A stretch of 64,000 nt of DNA from positions 21,701 through 85,700 of the forward strand of contig JAFGFE010000009.1 of NCBI GenBank assembly GCA_016931225.1, in the 5' to 3' direction. The position numbers were made by a program, and so were the translations under genes. Of the stretch, positions 9,039 through 17,453 are shown one piece after another. The stretch's first letter is position 1. Each line of letters begins with the position of its first letter. The DNA is from Candidatus Zymogenaceae bacterium. Lineage in GTDB: Bacteria > Desulfobacterota > Zymogenia > Zymogenales > Zymogenaceae. The notes under the pieces were generated by a model. It did no database searches, was not told the DNA's origin, and was given only the letters and a program-made list of their open reading frames with translations.

Positions 9039-10047
9039 TAACAGGAATGCATTCATATTAACCATGCTGGTATGCTTTTTTCTGGTACCGTTTCTCTACC
9101 TCTGGTCATCCTTTGACATCCCGAACAAGGGGCCGTTTGCTATTCTCTTTTTCCCGGCGAGTGGTAAATTGATTCATGAAAGAGGTGTACTCCTCGCTCT
9201 CCCTATTCTGATATGTACATGTTTTTTCGCGTATAGAGACAGCATGAGGGCCAACCTGGCAAGGATAGGTGTGTTGTGCTACTATTTTCATGCCGTATAC
9301 GCCATCATACCCCGTTTCCCACAAATACTGAAATTTTATGAAGAAAATCCTTTATTGAAGCTCTTTAAATTCAGTTTGCCTGGAATACTGTTTCTTATTC
9401 TTATCCTGTTTGCTCTGTATTACAGCATACGATCGATACCTCTCGATAAAATATCAACTGATTTATTTGAAAACGTTTCAAAGAAGTCAACAACGAGATT
9501 ATTGATTTTTGGAATCGTCACATTTTGCCTGCCGATGATTATTATCTTCTTCTGCCACGTTTCCGACATCGAGAGCCTGCTTTCTCTTAACAATTTCGTC
9601 TACCATTTTGTATATCTGAATGTGATGCATTTTGCCGGCAGGATGGCTTTACCTTTCAGTTTTCTTTCTCCTGAAATCAGATTCGGAGTGGTCGTGCCCC
9701 TCCTGGGGATCGCTGCTTATTTGCTTTCGAAAAACAGAGTGGCTGGATACCTGATGACTCCTATTCTATTGGTGAAGGAAGCGATTCCATTCCTCACGTT
9801 TTTTCATCCACAATATTATATGTGGTTTATGCGTCACTCTATCTTCGAAATGATACAGATAATTGCTGCGCACCTGGGAATTGGGAAAAATAAAGAAATA
9901 ATATCTTCTGATGCATTCTTAGATTATTTTACGAGGTTCTTTTCTATTGACCTTGGACATCTTCTTTTCATTATTTTTACCACCTGTTGTTTTATTTATT
10001 CCATCCTGTATCTGGCAAAGATGAAGGAAATAGATACAGCAAAATGA
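9028..10047 (+). CDS. unrecognised polytopic membrane protein
   Basis: About 339 residues from ATG 9028 (or 9031; the start reads MMDNNRNAFILTMLVCFFLVP). GAGGAAGGG just upstream can serve as ribosome binding site. Roughly eight to nine hydrophobic segments, including LPGILFLILILFALYYSI, FGIVTFCLPMIIIFFCHV and a C-terminal LLFIIFTTCCFIYSILYL. No motif points to a function. Size, topology and the overlap with the preceding gene suggest a paired membrane complex, but no sequence relation between the two is obvious by eye. Confidence 0.68.
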   Translation: MMDNNRNAFILTMLVCFFLVPFLYLWSSFDIPNKGPFAILFFPASGKLIHERGVLLALPILICTCFFAYRDSMRANLARIGVLCYYFHAVYAIIPRFPQILKFYEENPLLKLFKFSLPGILFLILILFALYYSIRSIPLDKISTDLFENVSKKSTTRLLIFGIVTFCLPMIIIFFCHVSDIESLLSLNNFVYHFVYLNVMHFAGRMALPFSFLSPEIRFGVVVPLLGIAAYLLSKNRVAGYLMTPILLVKEAIPFLTFFHPQYYMWFMRHSIFEMIQIIAAHLGIGKNKEIISSDAFLDYFTRFFSIDLGHLLFIIFTTCCFIYSILYLAKMKEIDTAK

Positions 10048-10138
10048 CATGGATGGTTACATACAAGGTGGGGCGGGATGAAATCAAGGGAGACCGCCTG
10101 TAACTATCGTGCACGGTTGATAGACCATATGAGACTTC

Positions 10139-10166
10139 TTGACATTTACCGCTGAGACCATATAAT
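10139..10166 (+). promoter_or_regulatory. near-consensus promoter for 10236 gene
   Basis: TTGACA at 10139-10144 and TATAAT at 10161-10166, spacing 16. Both boxes are perfect. It is about 70 bases before the ATG at 10236. Confidence 0.75.
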
Positions 10167-10235
10167 TTTAATCATCTGGTACAAACCGAGAAAATCTAAA
10201 ACAAAGAGAACCGCTGAACGATAAGGGATAATCAC

Positions 10236-11255
10236 ATGAAACGACGAGTGGTGTTATTGTGTGCATTGGGCTGTGTTGTTGTCTGTTCGATCTTCCCGAG
10301 TGTCCCGGCGGGAGGATTTGAGGATACCATCGTTCTGGAGGACACGGGGGATGCGGAGATTATTGAGACCACGGTATTCAAGGGACATATCATAGATTTT
10401 TTGGTATCGAACTTTAGGACGATCGCTGCATTTGTCGCAATATTCAGTTTTCTTTTTGCGGTATATAACCATTTCATGTCCAAGAAGGATAAAGAGAGGG
10501 ATAGAAAATATTTCAAAGAGCATTTCGATTGGATAGAGAAGGAGATACAAAAGGATCTCTCACAGGATGAGATCGCCTCGCTGGAGGGGAGGCTGGAAGA
10601 GTTGAAAGAACAGATAGAGCAGGCGCCGAGGCTGGCGAAGATGGTGGTGCTGAAAGACAAATATAATTCTCTCATCGATGTATTGAATGAGAATTACGAA
10701 TCATTGCGGCTGGTGGAAAAGCAGATCACAGAGGCGGGCGGAACGGCCGAATTGGATGAGAATCTTCAGGAAGCCGTATCTTCAATCATCACTCCCCAAT
10801 ACGTCATTAAAAAACGGCTCTCGAATTTAAAAAATATTTTGATACTCACAACGGCGACGGCTGCAATCGCCGCATCGATTCTTCCCACAATACTGGAAAT
10901 CATCATATCATTGCCGTTTCTTGTGCTGAGTGGATATATTGTATTTCAAATGTCCCGGTTGTATTTCAGGGAAAACCTGGCGGCGCGGTTCGACGAAGAG
11001 GAGATGCACCGAATACGGCGGATGGTGGTGATATTTCTTTTGTTCTTCGCCGCATTTTTTACCGGTGTCATTATCGTCACGGTCATTCTTGAGAGGATGC
11101 TGCATGGCATGTGGGACATCGGCGGCGTGGTGGATATCGTCCTGGTGGCGTGTGCGGCCGTGATGTTCCTGATCTCATTCGGTCTCTTGAGACGATTCGG
11201 CACGTTGAGAAAAACAATAGACAATTCGTTTCTCAAAGAATTGATGGAGATATGA
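10236..11255 (+). CDS. unrecognised membrane protein with signal peptide and coiled coil
   Basis: 339 residues. N-terminal signal peptide (RRVVLLCALGCVVVCSIFPSVPAGG, abridged), then a membrane segment about residues 50-72 (FRTIAAFVAIFSFLFAVY). A charged coiled-coil follows (about 78-180; DEIASLEGRLEELKEQIEQ). Four further hydrophobic segments occupy the C-terminal half (about 192-232, 262-290, 298-320). ATG 10236 follows AAGGGA. It has its own perfect promoter and no partner downstream within 200 bases, so it is probably monocistronic. Family not recognised; overall design resembles membrane-anchored sensor or scaffold proteins. Confidence 0.7.
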   Translation: MKRRVVLLCALGCVVVCSIFPSVPAGGFEDTIVLEDTGDAEIIETTVFKGHIIDFLVSNFRTIAAFVAIFSFLFAVYNHFMSKKDKERDRKYFKEHFDWIEKEIQKDLSQDEIASLEGRLEELKEQIEQAPRLAKMVVLKDKYNSLIDVLNENYESLRLVEKQITEAGGTAELDENLQEAVSSIITPQYVIKKRLSNLKNILILTTATAAIAASILPTILEIIISLPFLVLSGYIVFQMSRLYFRENLAARFDEEEMHRIRRMVVIFLLFFAAFFTGVIIVTVILERMLHGMWDIGGVVDIVLVACAAVMFLISFGLLRRFGTLRKTIDNSFLKELMEI

Positions 11256-11465
11256 TCCGGGTGCGAGAAAAGGTTTTCACGAGAGAATTAGGATTTTTCT
11301 TGACCACGGAGTATACGGGATAGGACCGTACAGGTCTTGAGGGATTCGTGTCGATTGATGCGAAATCTACAGACGGCGGGCACCGCCTTCCCTGACGAAT
11401 CATCCCGACGCTGCACGAGTTTCAATCATACAGAAAAATATAAATAATCATTTCACCCCCGGGGC

Positions 11466-11921
11466 TCACATCTCCTCGTCCGAGATGACAAGGACGCCGT
11501 GGGACGCCAGCAGCGCCGCTGTCACCCCCATGCCCCGGGTCTCCTCGGGGCCGCTTCCTTTCTCCACCGTAATCCGGTGTGTGCCGCAGGAGGGGCTTTT
11601 TTCCTTCAGGATCGCCATCGTCGCTCCGGCGTTTTCGGCGTGGGCCAGCGCGGCGTGGGCTCCGGCTATGTATGCGGCGGTCCGGTCTGCGCCTTCCGAA
11701 TCCACCAGCACCGCAGAGCCGCCGATGACGTCTTGCCCGTCACCCCCCGTCAGCACGCACGGCGGCCTGGGGGTGGGAAGCCCCCCGGCCTCCTCGGGGC
11801 AGACGGCGATGTAGGTTTTCCCCTCGAGGAACGAGATGACCTTCGGCGAGGGTTTGGATTTCCCGTCGTAACGACAGGCCACGCCCAGAAGGCATGCGCT
11901 GACGAGGATGGGATCAGTCAC
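11466..11921 (-). CDS. DUF523 family protein
   Basis: About 151 residues from GTG 11921 (VTDPILVSACLLGVACRYDG). This ACLLGxxCRYDG start, the VCPEEAGGLPTPRPP segment and the ILKEKSPSCG motif are diagnostic of DUF523, a small cysteine-rich family of unknown function. The GTG overlaps the purN stop (GTGACTGA), so translation is coupled to purN. A longer frame to 11972 would overlap purN extensively and is not needed. The cysteines suggest metal or thiol chemistry, but this is inference. Confidence 0.85.
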   Translation of the reverse strand: MTDPILVSACLLGVACRYDGKSKPSPKVISFLEGKTYIAVCPEEAGGLPTPRPPCVLTGGDGQDVIGGSAVLVDSEGADRTAAYIAGAHAALAHAENAGATMAILKEKSPSCGTHRITVEKGSGPEETRGMGVTAALLASHGVLVISDEEM

Positions 11922-12573
11922 CGAGAATCTCGGCGGGGGGGTTGATCGCGGCGAATTCCGCAGGTACCGCATCCCTGACGACGACCTTACGCCCGACTAT
12001 CCCCACCCGCCCCTGGGCAATATACTGGATGGCCTGGGGGTAGATGATGTGCTCCTGGGCCAGGATGCGCTTCTGGAGGGTGTCCTTGGTGTCGTCCGGC
12101 ATCACCGGCACTACCGCCTGGATGATGATCGGGCCGGTATCCACGCCGTCGTCCACGAAGTGGACGGTGCAGCCGGTGAACCTCACGCCGTAGTCGAAGG
12201 CGTCCTGCTGCCCCTGGGTGCCGGGAAACGACGGCAGCAGCGCCGGGTGGATGTTGATGATCTTCTGGGGATAGCGGCGCAAGAAATGGGGCGTGAGCAC
12301 CCGCATGAACCCGGCCAGGCATATCAGGTCCACCGGGCCGGAAGAAAGGGCGTCGATGATGGCGTTTTCGAAGTCCTCCCGTGTTGCGTAATCCCGGTGG
12401 TTCACCGCCACCGCCGGGATATTGTGGTTTTTCGCCCGGACCAGCCCGTAGGCGTCCGGCTCGTTGGAGAGGACGAGGGCGACCCTGGCGTCTATCGTGC
12501 CGTTTTCGGTGCCGTCGATGATGGACTGGAGGTTGGTGCCGCTGCCGGAAATGAAAACCGCGAGGTTGAGCAT
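11914..12573 (-). CDS. purN: phosphoribosylglycinamide formyltransferase 1
   Basis: Transfers a formyl group from 10-formyl-tetrahydrofolate to GAR in step 3 of purine synthesis. 219 residues. Motifs: LAVFISGSGTNLQSIIDG (substrate loop), GFMRVLTPHFLRRYP, the catalytic NIHPALLPSFPG (His) and VHFVDDGVDTGPIIIQ (Asp). ATG 12573 has a strong AGGAGG upstream. It follows purM by 20 bases, forming purM-purN-DUF523 on the minus strand. Confidence 0.96.
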   Translation of the reverse strand: MLNLAVFISGSGTNLQSIIDGTENGTIDARVALVLSNEPDAYGLVRAKNHNIPAVAVNHRDYATREDFENAIIDALSSGPVDLICLAGFMRVLTPHFLRRYPQKIINIHPALLPSFPGTQGQQDAFDYGVRFTGCTVHFVDDGVDTGPIIIQAVVPVMPDDTKDTLQKRILAQEHIIYPQAIQYIAQGRVGIVGRKVVVRDAVPAEFAAINPPAEILGD

Positions 12574-12593
12574 ATCGGAAAGCCTCCTGTTGC

Positions 12594-13631
12594 TTAGGGG
12601 GTCAGGATTACGTCCGGATCGTCGTCGGTCGGTGCGATCTCGCCGATGAGGACCGGTTTTTCCCCGGCCGTAGCAAGCGCCTCCATCGCCGCATCCTTTT
12701 TTTCCGCAGGGAGGATTACCGCCATGCCGATGCCGTTGTTGAAGGTGCGGAACATCTCCCGATGCTCGATCTTCCCCGCGTCCTTCAAAACCTGAAAGAT
12801 CGGGGGCGCCTCCCAGGTGTCCGTGCGTATTTCCGCCCGGACGCCCGGGGGGAGAAGCCGCCTGATGTTGTCGATCAGGCCGCCGCCGGTGATATGGGCC
12901 AGGGCCGAGACCTCTACGGTATCGGTGAGAACAGAAAGCGCCTTCACGTAGATGCGGGTCGGCGAAAGCAGCTCCTCCCCGGCGGTGCGGTTCATTCCGG
13001 GGAGGGTGTCATCGACTGTGAGTCCGAGGATGTCGAACACGACCTTTCGGGCCAGGGAATAGCCGTTGCTGTGAAGCCCCGACGAGCGAATCCCCACGAT
13101 GACGTCGCCGGGGGAAATCTTCGACCCGTCGATGATGCGCGGACGGTCCACCAGCCCCACGCCGAAGCCCGCCAGGTCGTATTTCCCGTCCGGGTAAAAG
13201 CCGGGCATCTCGGCGGTCTCCCCGCCGATCAGGGCGCATCCCGCCTCCCGGCAGCCCGCGGCGATGCCGGAGACCACATCTGCAAGCACCCCCTCGTCCA
13301 GCTTTCCGGTGGCGATGTAGTCCAGGAAAAAGAGCGGCACGGCCCCGGACACCGCGATGTCATTGACCACCATCGCCACAAGGTCGATGCCTACCGTGTC
13401 GTGCTTTCCGGTCATCTGGGCGATGAGGAGCTTCGTCCCCACGCCGTCGGTGGAGGAGACGAGGATCGGGTCCTTCATGCCGGAAAGGCCGGGCCGAAAG
13501 AAGCCCCCGAAGCCGCCGATATCCCCCACTACGCCGTCGGTTCTGGTGGATGCGATTTCCTTTTTGATTCTCTCGATAAACCGGTCCGCCGAGTCGATAT
13601 CGACGCCGGAGTCCTTGTAGGTAATGCCCAT
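12594..13631 (-). CDS. purM: phosphoribosylformylglycinamidine cyclo-ligase (AIR synthetase)
   Basis: Forms aminoimidazole ribotide from FGAM with ATP, step 5 of purine synthesis. 345 residues from ATG 13631 (MGITYKDSGVDIDSADRFIE), the usual PurM start. Motifs include VSSTDGVGTKLLIAQ, GGETAEMPGFY and SSGLHSNGYSLAR. The open frame runs far upstream to 14492, but that part crosses the promoter and the opposing gene at 14022 and lacks similarity to PurM. It is preceded by a good promoter (13690-13718) and followed by purN. Confidence 0.96.
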   Translation of the reverse strand: MGITYKDSGVDIDSADRFIERIKKEIASTRTDGVVGDIGGFGGFFRPGLSGMKDPILVSSTDGVGTKLLIAQMTGKHDTVGIDLVAMVVNDIAVSGAVPLFFLDYIATGKLDEGVLADVVSGIAAGCREAGCALIGGETAEMPGFYPDGKYDLAGFGVGLVDRPRIIDGSKISPGDVIVGIRSSGLHSNGYSLARKVVFDILGLTVDDTLPGMNRTAGEELLSPTRIYVKALSVLTDTVEVSALAHITGGGLIDNIRRLLPPGVRAEIRTDTWEAPPIFQVLKDAGKIEHREMFRTFNNGIGMAVILPAEKKDAAMEALATAGEKPVLIGEIAPTDDDPDVILTP

Positions 13632-14021
13632 GTGTCGTGACTGATTATTGTGTTGATAAAACCCGATGGTTCCCCTGAAACAACACCAGAGGATACCACG
13701 CGTCTTGTACTTTTTCAATCTCTTTTCACAAAAACCTCCCATGACCGTCTGAATCTCCCACAGCATTCCAACGTCGCACATGCGTTGATTCAGCAGGAGA
13801 GACGTTCCCCCGTGAAACTCCCGTTGCGAAGGTCGGTGATTGGTGATACAATACCGGATCGAGCGCATTGAGATAACTGTGCGTTTCTTCGCCCCTTTTC
13901 CGGGCCTCCCGGCGGCATTGCCGTGCGGTGTGGGGTATCCCACCGGGCCCGGACACAATCGTTTGTCATCACTCCCACAGTTACAGATCGGGGGTGATAT
14001 CTCAACGCATCGGAGCGGATC
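13632..14021. other. divergent intergenic region purM / TIGR00300 gene
   Basis: 390 bases without a supported gene. The side near purM holds that gene's promoter. Nothing else definite was found: no T-box, PurR-like palindrome or terminator that I can support. GGAG at 14011-14014 is the ribosome binding site for the gene at 14022. Confidence 0.5.
13690..13718 (-). promoter_or_regulatory. promoter for purM-purN-DUF523
   Basis: Read on the minus strand, TTGAAA (13713-13718) and TATCCT (13690-13695) are separated by 17 bases. Transcription would begin about 50 bases before the purM ATG, and well inside the long upstream frame, supporting the short PurM start. Confidence 0.55.
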
Positions 14022-15236
14022 ATGCCTGAAAACGTCATAGAACTCGAGGGACATATCATCGACTCCCTCATCCTTCCCCGGGTGCTCACAGCCGTCATGG
14101 AGATGGGCGGGAATTTCGACGTCGAGACCTTCACCATGGGAAAGCGAAAGGACGAGACGAGCTTCGCCCGCATCCGCATACACGCCGAGGACGACGCCAC
14201 CCTCAACGGCATCCTGGAGGCGGTCCGGGATTTGGGGGCGGTGCTGGCGGACGTGGGCGAGGTTCGGTGGGAGGAGGCACCGGCGGACGGGGTCTTTCCC
14301 GAGGGGTTTTACTCCACGACAAACCTGAAGACGGAGCTGTACACGAACGGCGGGTGGCTGGAGGTGAAGTGGCCGGAGATGGACTGCGCCGTCAGGATAT
14401 CGGAAGACGGCAAGAGTGCTGAGACGGTCACCTTCTCCGGCGTAAAGAAGGGGGATCGCATCGTCGTGGGGCACCAGGGCGTCCGGGTGCACCCGCTGGA
14501 GCGGTCCCGGGAGCGGGAGCTGTTCGAGTTCATGAGCTCAGGGGTGTCTTCCGAAAAGCCGAAGGGACAGCTCATCGCCCGGATCGCGGACGAGATGAAG
14601 GAGCTGAAAAAGAAGGGCGGGAAGATTCTCGTGGTGGCGGGGCCGGCGGTGATCCACACCGGGGCGGGACCGTACCTCTCCCGGATGATAGCGGACGGCT
14701 TCGTGGATGTGCTGTTTGCCGGGAACGCCCTGGCGGTGCACGATATCGAGTATGCCCTCTTCGGCACGTCTTTGGGGATATATCTCGACCGGGGCGTCCC
14801 CGCCGCCGGGGGGCACGAGCACCACATCCGGGCCGTCAACGCCGTTCGCCGGGCCGGGGGCATCAAAAAGGCCGTTGAAACGGGGATTCTCACCTCAGGC
14901 GTGATGCACGCCGCCGTGACGGTCGGGATTCCCTTCGTCCTCGCTGGCTCCATTCGGGACGACGGCCCCCTGCCGGACGTCATCACCGATTCACAAGAGG
15001 CCCAGGAGGCCATGCGCGCGCACGCCCGGGGTGTGGACATGGCTCTGATGATCGCCACGACGCTGCACGCCGTTGCCACCGGGAACATGCTCCCGGCGTC
15101 CGTGCGGACGATCGCCGTGGATATCAACCCGGCGGTGGTCACAAAGCTGGGGGATCGGGGGTCGTTCCAGACCCTGGGACTCGTGACCGATACCGAGTCG
15201 TTTTTGCGGGAGCTGGCCTCCGGACTTTCGAAATAG
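14022..15236 (+). CDS. TIGR00300 family protein (ornithine cyclodeaminase / LOR-SDH-domain like)
   Basis: 404 residues starting PENVIELEGHIIDSLILPRV. The N-terminal domain (about 1-100) is the LOR/SDH conserved region. The C-terminal part has a nucleotide-binding character (LVVAGPAVIHTGAG; VLFAGNALAVHDIEYALFG) and HHIRAVNAVRRAGGIKKAVE. An archaeal homologue is known as an NAD-dependent ornithine cyclodeaminase (ornithine to proline plus ammonia), and the domain also occurs in cyanobacterial AgrE; whether this protein has that activity is inference. ATG 14022 has GGAG upstream. It leads a three-gene run with threonine aldolase and a methyltransferase. Confidence 0.8.
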   Translation: MPENVIELEGHIIDSLILPRVLTAVMEMGGNFDVETFTMGKRKDETSFARIRIHAEDDATLNGILEAVRDLGAVLADVGEVRWEEAPADGVFPEGFYSTTNLKTELYTNGGWLEVKWPEMDCAVRISEDGKSAETVTFSGVKKGDRIVVGHQGVRVHPLERSRERELFEFMSSGVSSEKPKGQLIARIADEMKELKKKGGKILVVAGPAVIHTGAGPYLSRMIADGFVDVLFAGNALAVHDIEYALFGTSLGIYLDRGVPAAGGHEHHIRAVNAVRRAGGIKKAVETGILTSGVMHAAVTVGIPFVLAGSIRDDGPLPDVITDSQEAQEAMRAHARGVDMALMIATTLHAVATGNMLPASVRTIAVDINPAVVTKLGDRGSFQTLGLVTDTESFLRELASGLSK

Positions 15237-15268
15237 GTTACTGATGATTTATACAGGAGCAACATCTC

Positions 15269-16300
15269 ATGATTGACTTGAGAAGCGATACCTTCACAAA
15301 GCCCACCGACGGCATGCGAAAGGCGATGTACGAGGCCGAAGTGGGCGACGACGTCTTTTTTGAGGATCCGACGGTCAACCGGCTCCAGGAGCGGGTGGCC
15401 GAGCTTTTAGGAAAGAAAAAGGCCATCTGGGTGGCGTCCGGCACCATGGGAAACCTCCTTTCTGTCAAGGCGCTGACCCTGCCGGGGGACGAGATCATCC
15501 TGGAGGCGGACAGCCATATCGTCTATTACGAGGGAGGCGGCACGGCGGTGCTCTGCGGCGTGCAGATGCGGATGATACCGGGCGAGCGGGGGGTGATAAC
15601 ACCGATGCAGGTGGAACACGCCGTCCGGGCCACCGGAAACGCCCACTTTCCCCGGACGTCGCTCGTCTGCATAGAAAACACCCACAACCGCATGAACGGC
15701 GCCATCCAGCCCTTGAGCGACATCGAGGGCATCAGGAAGGTCTGCGACGAGAAGGGGCTTTCGATGCACATGGACGGCGCGCGGCTCTTGAACGCGTCGG
15801 TGGCGTCGGGGATTGCGGCGTCCGAATACTCGAAGTATTTCGATACCGTGACCATCTGCTTTTCCAAGGGGCTGGGTGCGCCGATGGGATCGATGATAGC
15901 CGGAGACGAGGAGACGATTTCCACCGTCCACCGCTTTCGAAAGCTCGTGGGAGGCGGCCAGCGGCAGGTGGGGATTGTGGCGGCGGCGGCCCTCTATGCC
16001 CTGGATCATCACGTGGAACGGCTTGCCGAAGACCACGAAAACGCCCGCCTTTTGGCCCTGGCCCTGGCGGACATGCCGGGGGTGGCCATCGATCCTGACG
16101 ACATCGACACGAACATCGTCTATTTCGACGTCGCCGATACCGGCATGACCGCCCTTGACGTGGTGGTGGAGATGAACGAGAAAGGCGTGATGATGCTTCC
16201 CCTGGGGGAGATGAGCGTGCGGTGCGTCACCCACCTGGGGTTGGATAGGAAGGACATCGAGAAAGCCATACGCGCATTCTCCGAAGTATTCGGAAGGTAG
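15269..16300 (+). CDS. ltaE: low-specificity L-threonine aldolase
   Basis: PLP-dependent enzyme that splits threonine or allo-threonine to glycine and acetaldehyde. 343 residues. Starts IDLRSDTFTKPTDGMRKAM, then GDDVFFEDPTVNRLQE and VASGTMGNLLS, all typical. The PLP lysine is in TICFSKGLGAPMGS. The aspartate that holds the cofactor is in LSMHMDGARLLNA. It follows the TIGR00300 gene by 32 bases and the methyltransferase by 6, suggesting one amino-acid-catabolism operon. Confidence 0.93.
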   Translation: MIDLRSDTFTKPTDGMRKAMYEAEVGDDVFFEDPTVNRLQERVAELLGKKKAIWVASGTMGNLLSVKALTLPGDEIILEADSHIVYYEGGGTAVLCGVQMRMIPGERGVITPMQVEHAVRATGNAHFPRTSLVCIENTHNRMNGAIQPLSDIEGIRKVCDEKGLSMHMDGARLLNASVASGIAASEYSKYFDTVTICFSKGLGAPMGSMIAGDEETISTVHRFRKLVGGGQRQVGIVAAAALYALDHHVERLAEDHENARLLALALADMPGVAIDPDDIDTNIVYFDVADTGMTALDVVVEMNEKGVMMLPLGEMSVRCVTHLGLDRKDIEKAIRAFSEVFGR

Positions 16301-16306
16301 GCATCC

Positions 16307-17296
16307 ATGATCACTCTGAACGACACCACCGCCTACCACCGGGGCGATCAGGCCAGCCTGGGGTGGGAGCAGACCATCTCGGAAAGCCTGAAGGATACAT
16401 CTTCCCCCTACATGACGGCCCTGAAAAACAGGTACGCCTATTCAGACGTCATCGTGGAGTTGCTTGAGAGTAAAGGCGTTTTGAAACAAGGCGCCCGCAT
16501 CCTGGAGGTGGGGGGCGGCTACGGGTCGCTCGCCCGGGGAATACTGGAGCGGCGGGGGGACGTCTCCGTCACCCTGCTGGACATCAGCCCGTCCTTCCAG
16601 GAGCGGCAAAGGGAGGCGCTTTCCTCATTCGGCGACCGCGTGGAATTCATACTGGCGGATATCTTCGACGTGCTGGAAAAGGCGCACGGGAGGAGGGGGC
16701 TTGGGGGAGCCTTCGACATCGTGGTGGCCAACGAGATCGTGGGGGACTTCCCGGCGCTTCTCGACGTGGACCGTGACCTGCTTATGACCTACCTGGAGGA
16801 CGACGATTCCAGAGAGAAGGTACGGGGCGACCGGCGGACGCTGATGGATGAGGCGGTTGATTACATCTCGAGCCTCGACCTGTTGCTTGACGACATCCCG
16901 GAGAAAATCAACCTGCCGATCGGGGCGGTGCGGTTTGTCCGGGAGGTGTTTCGCCTCGCGCCGGTGCTGTTTCTGGCGGAGCATTCCTCGGACTATGACA
17001 TACCCGAAGCCTACCGGGGGCTCTTCCGGGAGGAGCGTCCCCACCGCTGGCCGAGAGAGGTCCTTCTCTTCGGCCACACCGAGGTAGCCGTGGCGTTCAG
17101 GCATCTGAAACGGGCGATCCAGAACGAGGGGGGAAACGTCATCGGGGGGAGCCTGATGGAGCTTCTCAACGTCAGGAACGACGACGGCATTCGGGGGATA
17201 CTCCTCTCCGGCTCCATCGCCACTGAGACCCACGAGCTGTTGTGCGAGTTCATCAATCACGTGAAGGAGTACCAGTGGGTGCTGGCGAGGGGGTGA
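16307..17296 (+). CDS. class I SAM-dependent methyltransferase, MidA-like
   Basis: 329 residues. The SAM motif I is ILEVGGGYGSLARG (about residues 65-78), followed by VTLLDISPSFQERQ (motif II) and FDIVVANEIVGDFPAL, which resembles the NE-hinge of the MidA/NDUFAF7 group. The C-terminal EHSSDYDIPEAYRGLF and PHRWPREVLLFGHTEVAVAF also fit. Family assignment is tentative. It is 6 bases after threonine aldolase; a link between their functions is not evident. The substrate is unknown. Confidence 0.65.
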   Translation: MITLNDTTAYHRGDQASLGWEQTISESLKDTSSPYMTALKNRYAYSDVIVELLESKGVLKQGARILEVGGGYGSLARGILERRGDVSVTLLDISPSFQERQREALSSFGDRVEFILADIFDVLEKAHGRRGLGGAFDIVVANEIVGDFPALLDVDRDLLMTYLEDDDSREKVRGDRRTLMDEAVDYISSLDLLLDDIPEKINLPIGAVRFVREVFRLAPVLFLAEHSSDYDIPEAYRGLFREERPHRWPREVLLFGHTEVAVAFRHLKRAIQNEGGNVIGGSLMELLNVRNDDGIRGILLSGSIATETHELLCEFINHVKEYQWVLARG

Positions 17297-17367
17297 GGGA
17301 GAGAAGCGTGTGTTTGAAAGTAAGGAGCTTTAAAAAACCGGTATGAATTTGTAAATCTAATAATTAC

Positions 17368-17396
17368 TTGTTCTTCAATAAAAAAAATGGTATCGT
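17368..17396 (+). promoter_or_regulatory. promoter for pentapeptide-channel gene
   Basis: TTGTTC (17368-17373) and TATCGT (17391-17396), spacing 17, in an A+T-rich leader. Moderate match only. Confidence 0.4.
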
Positions 17397-17453
17397 ATGC
17401 CTGAGAAATAAAAGATCGTAATATTGTCCATCAGTAATAATAGAGTAAAAAGA

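Noticed and set aside
13632..14492. Long N-terminal extension of the purM frame on the minus strand
   Set aside because: It crosses the purM promoter and lies antisense to the TIGR00300 gene; PurM begins MGITYKDSG as usual at 13631.
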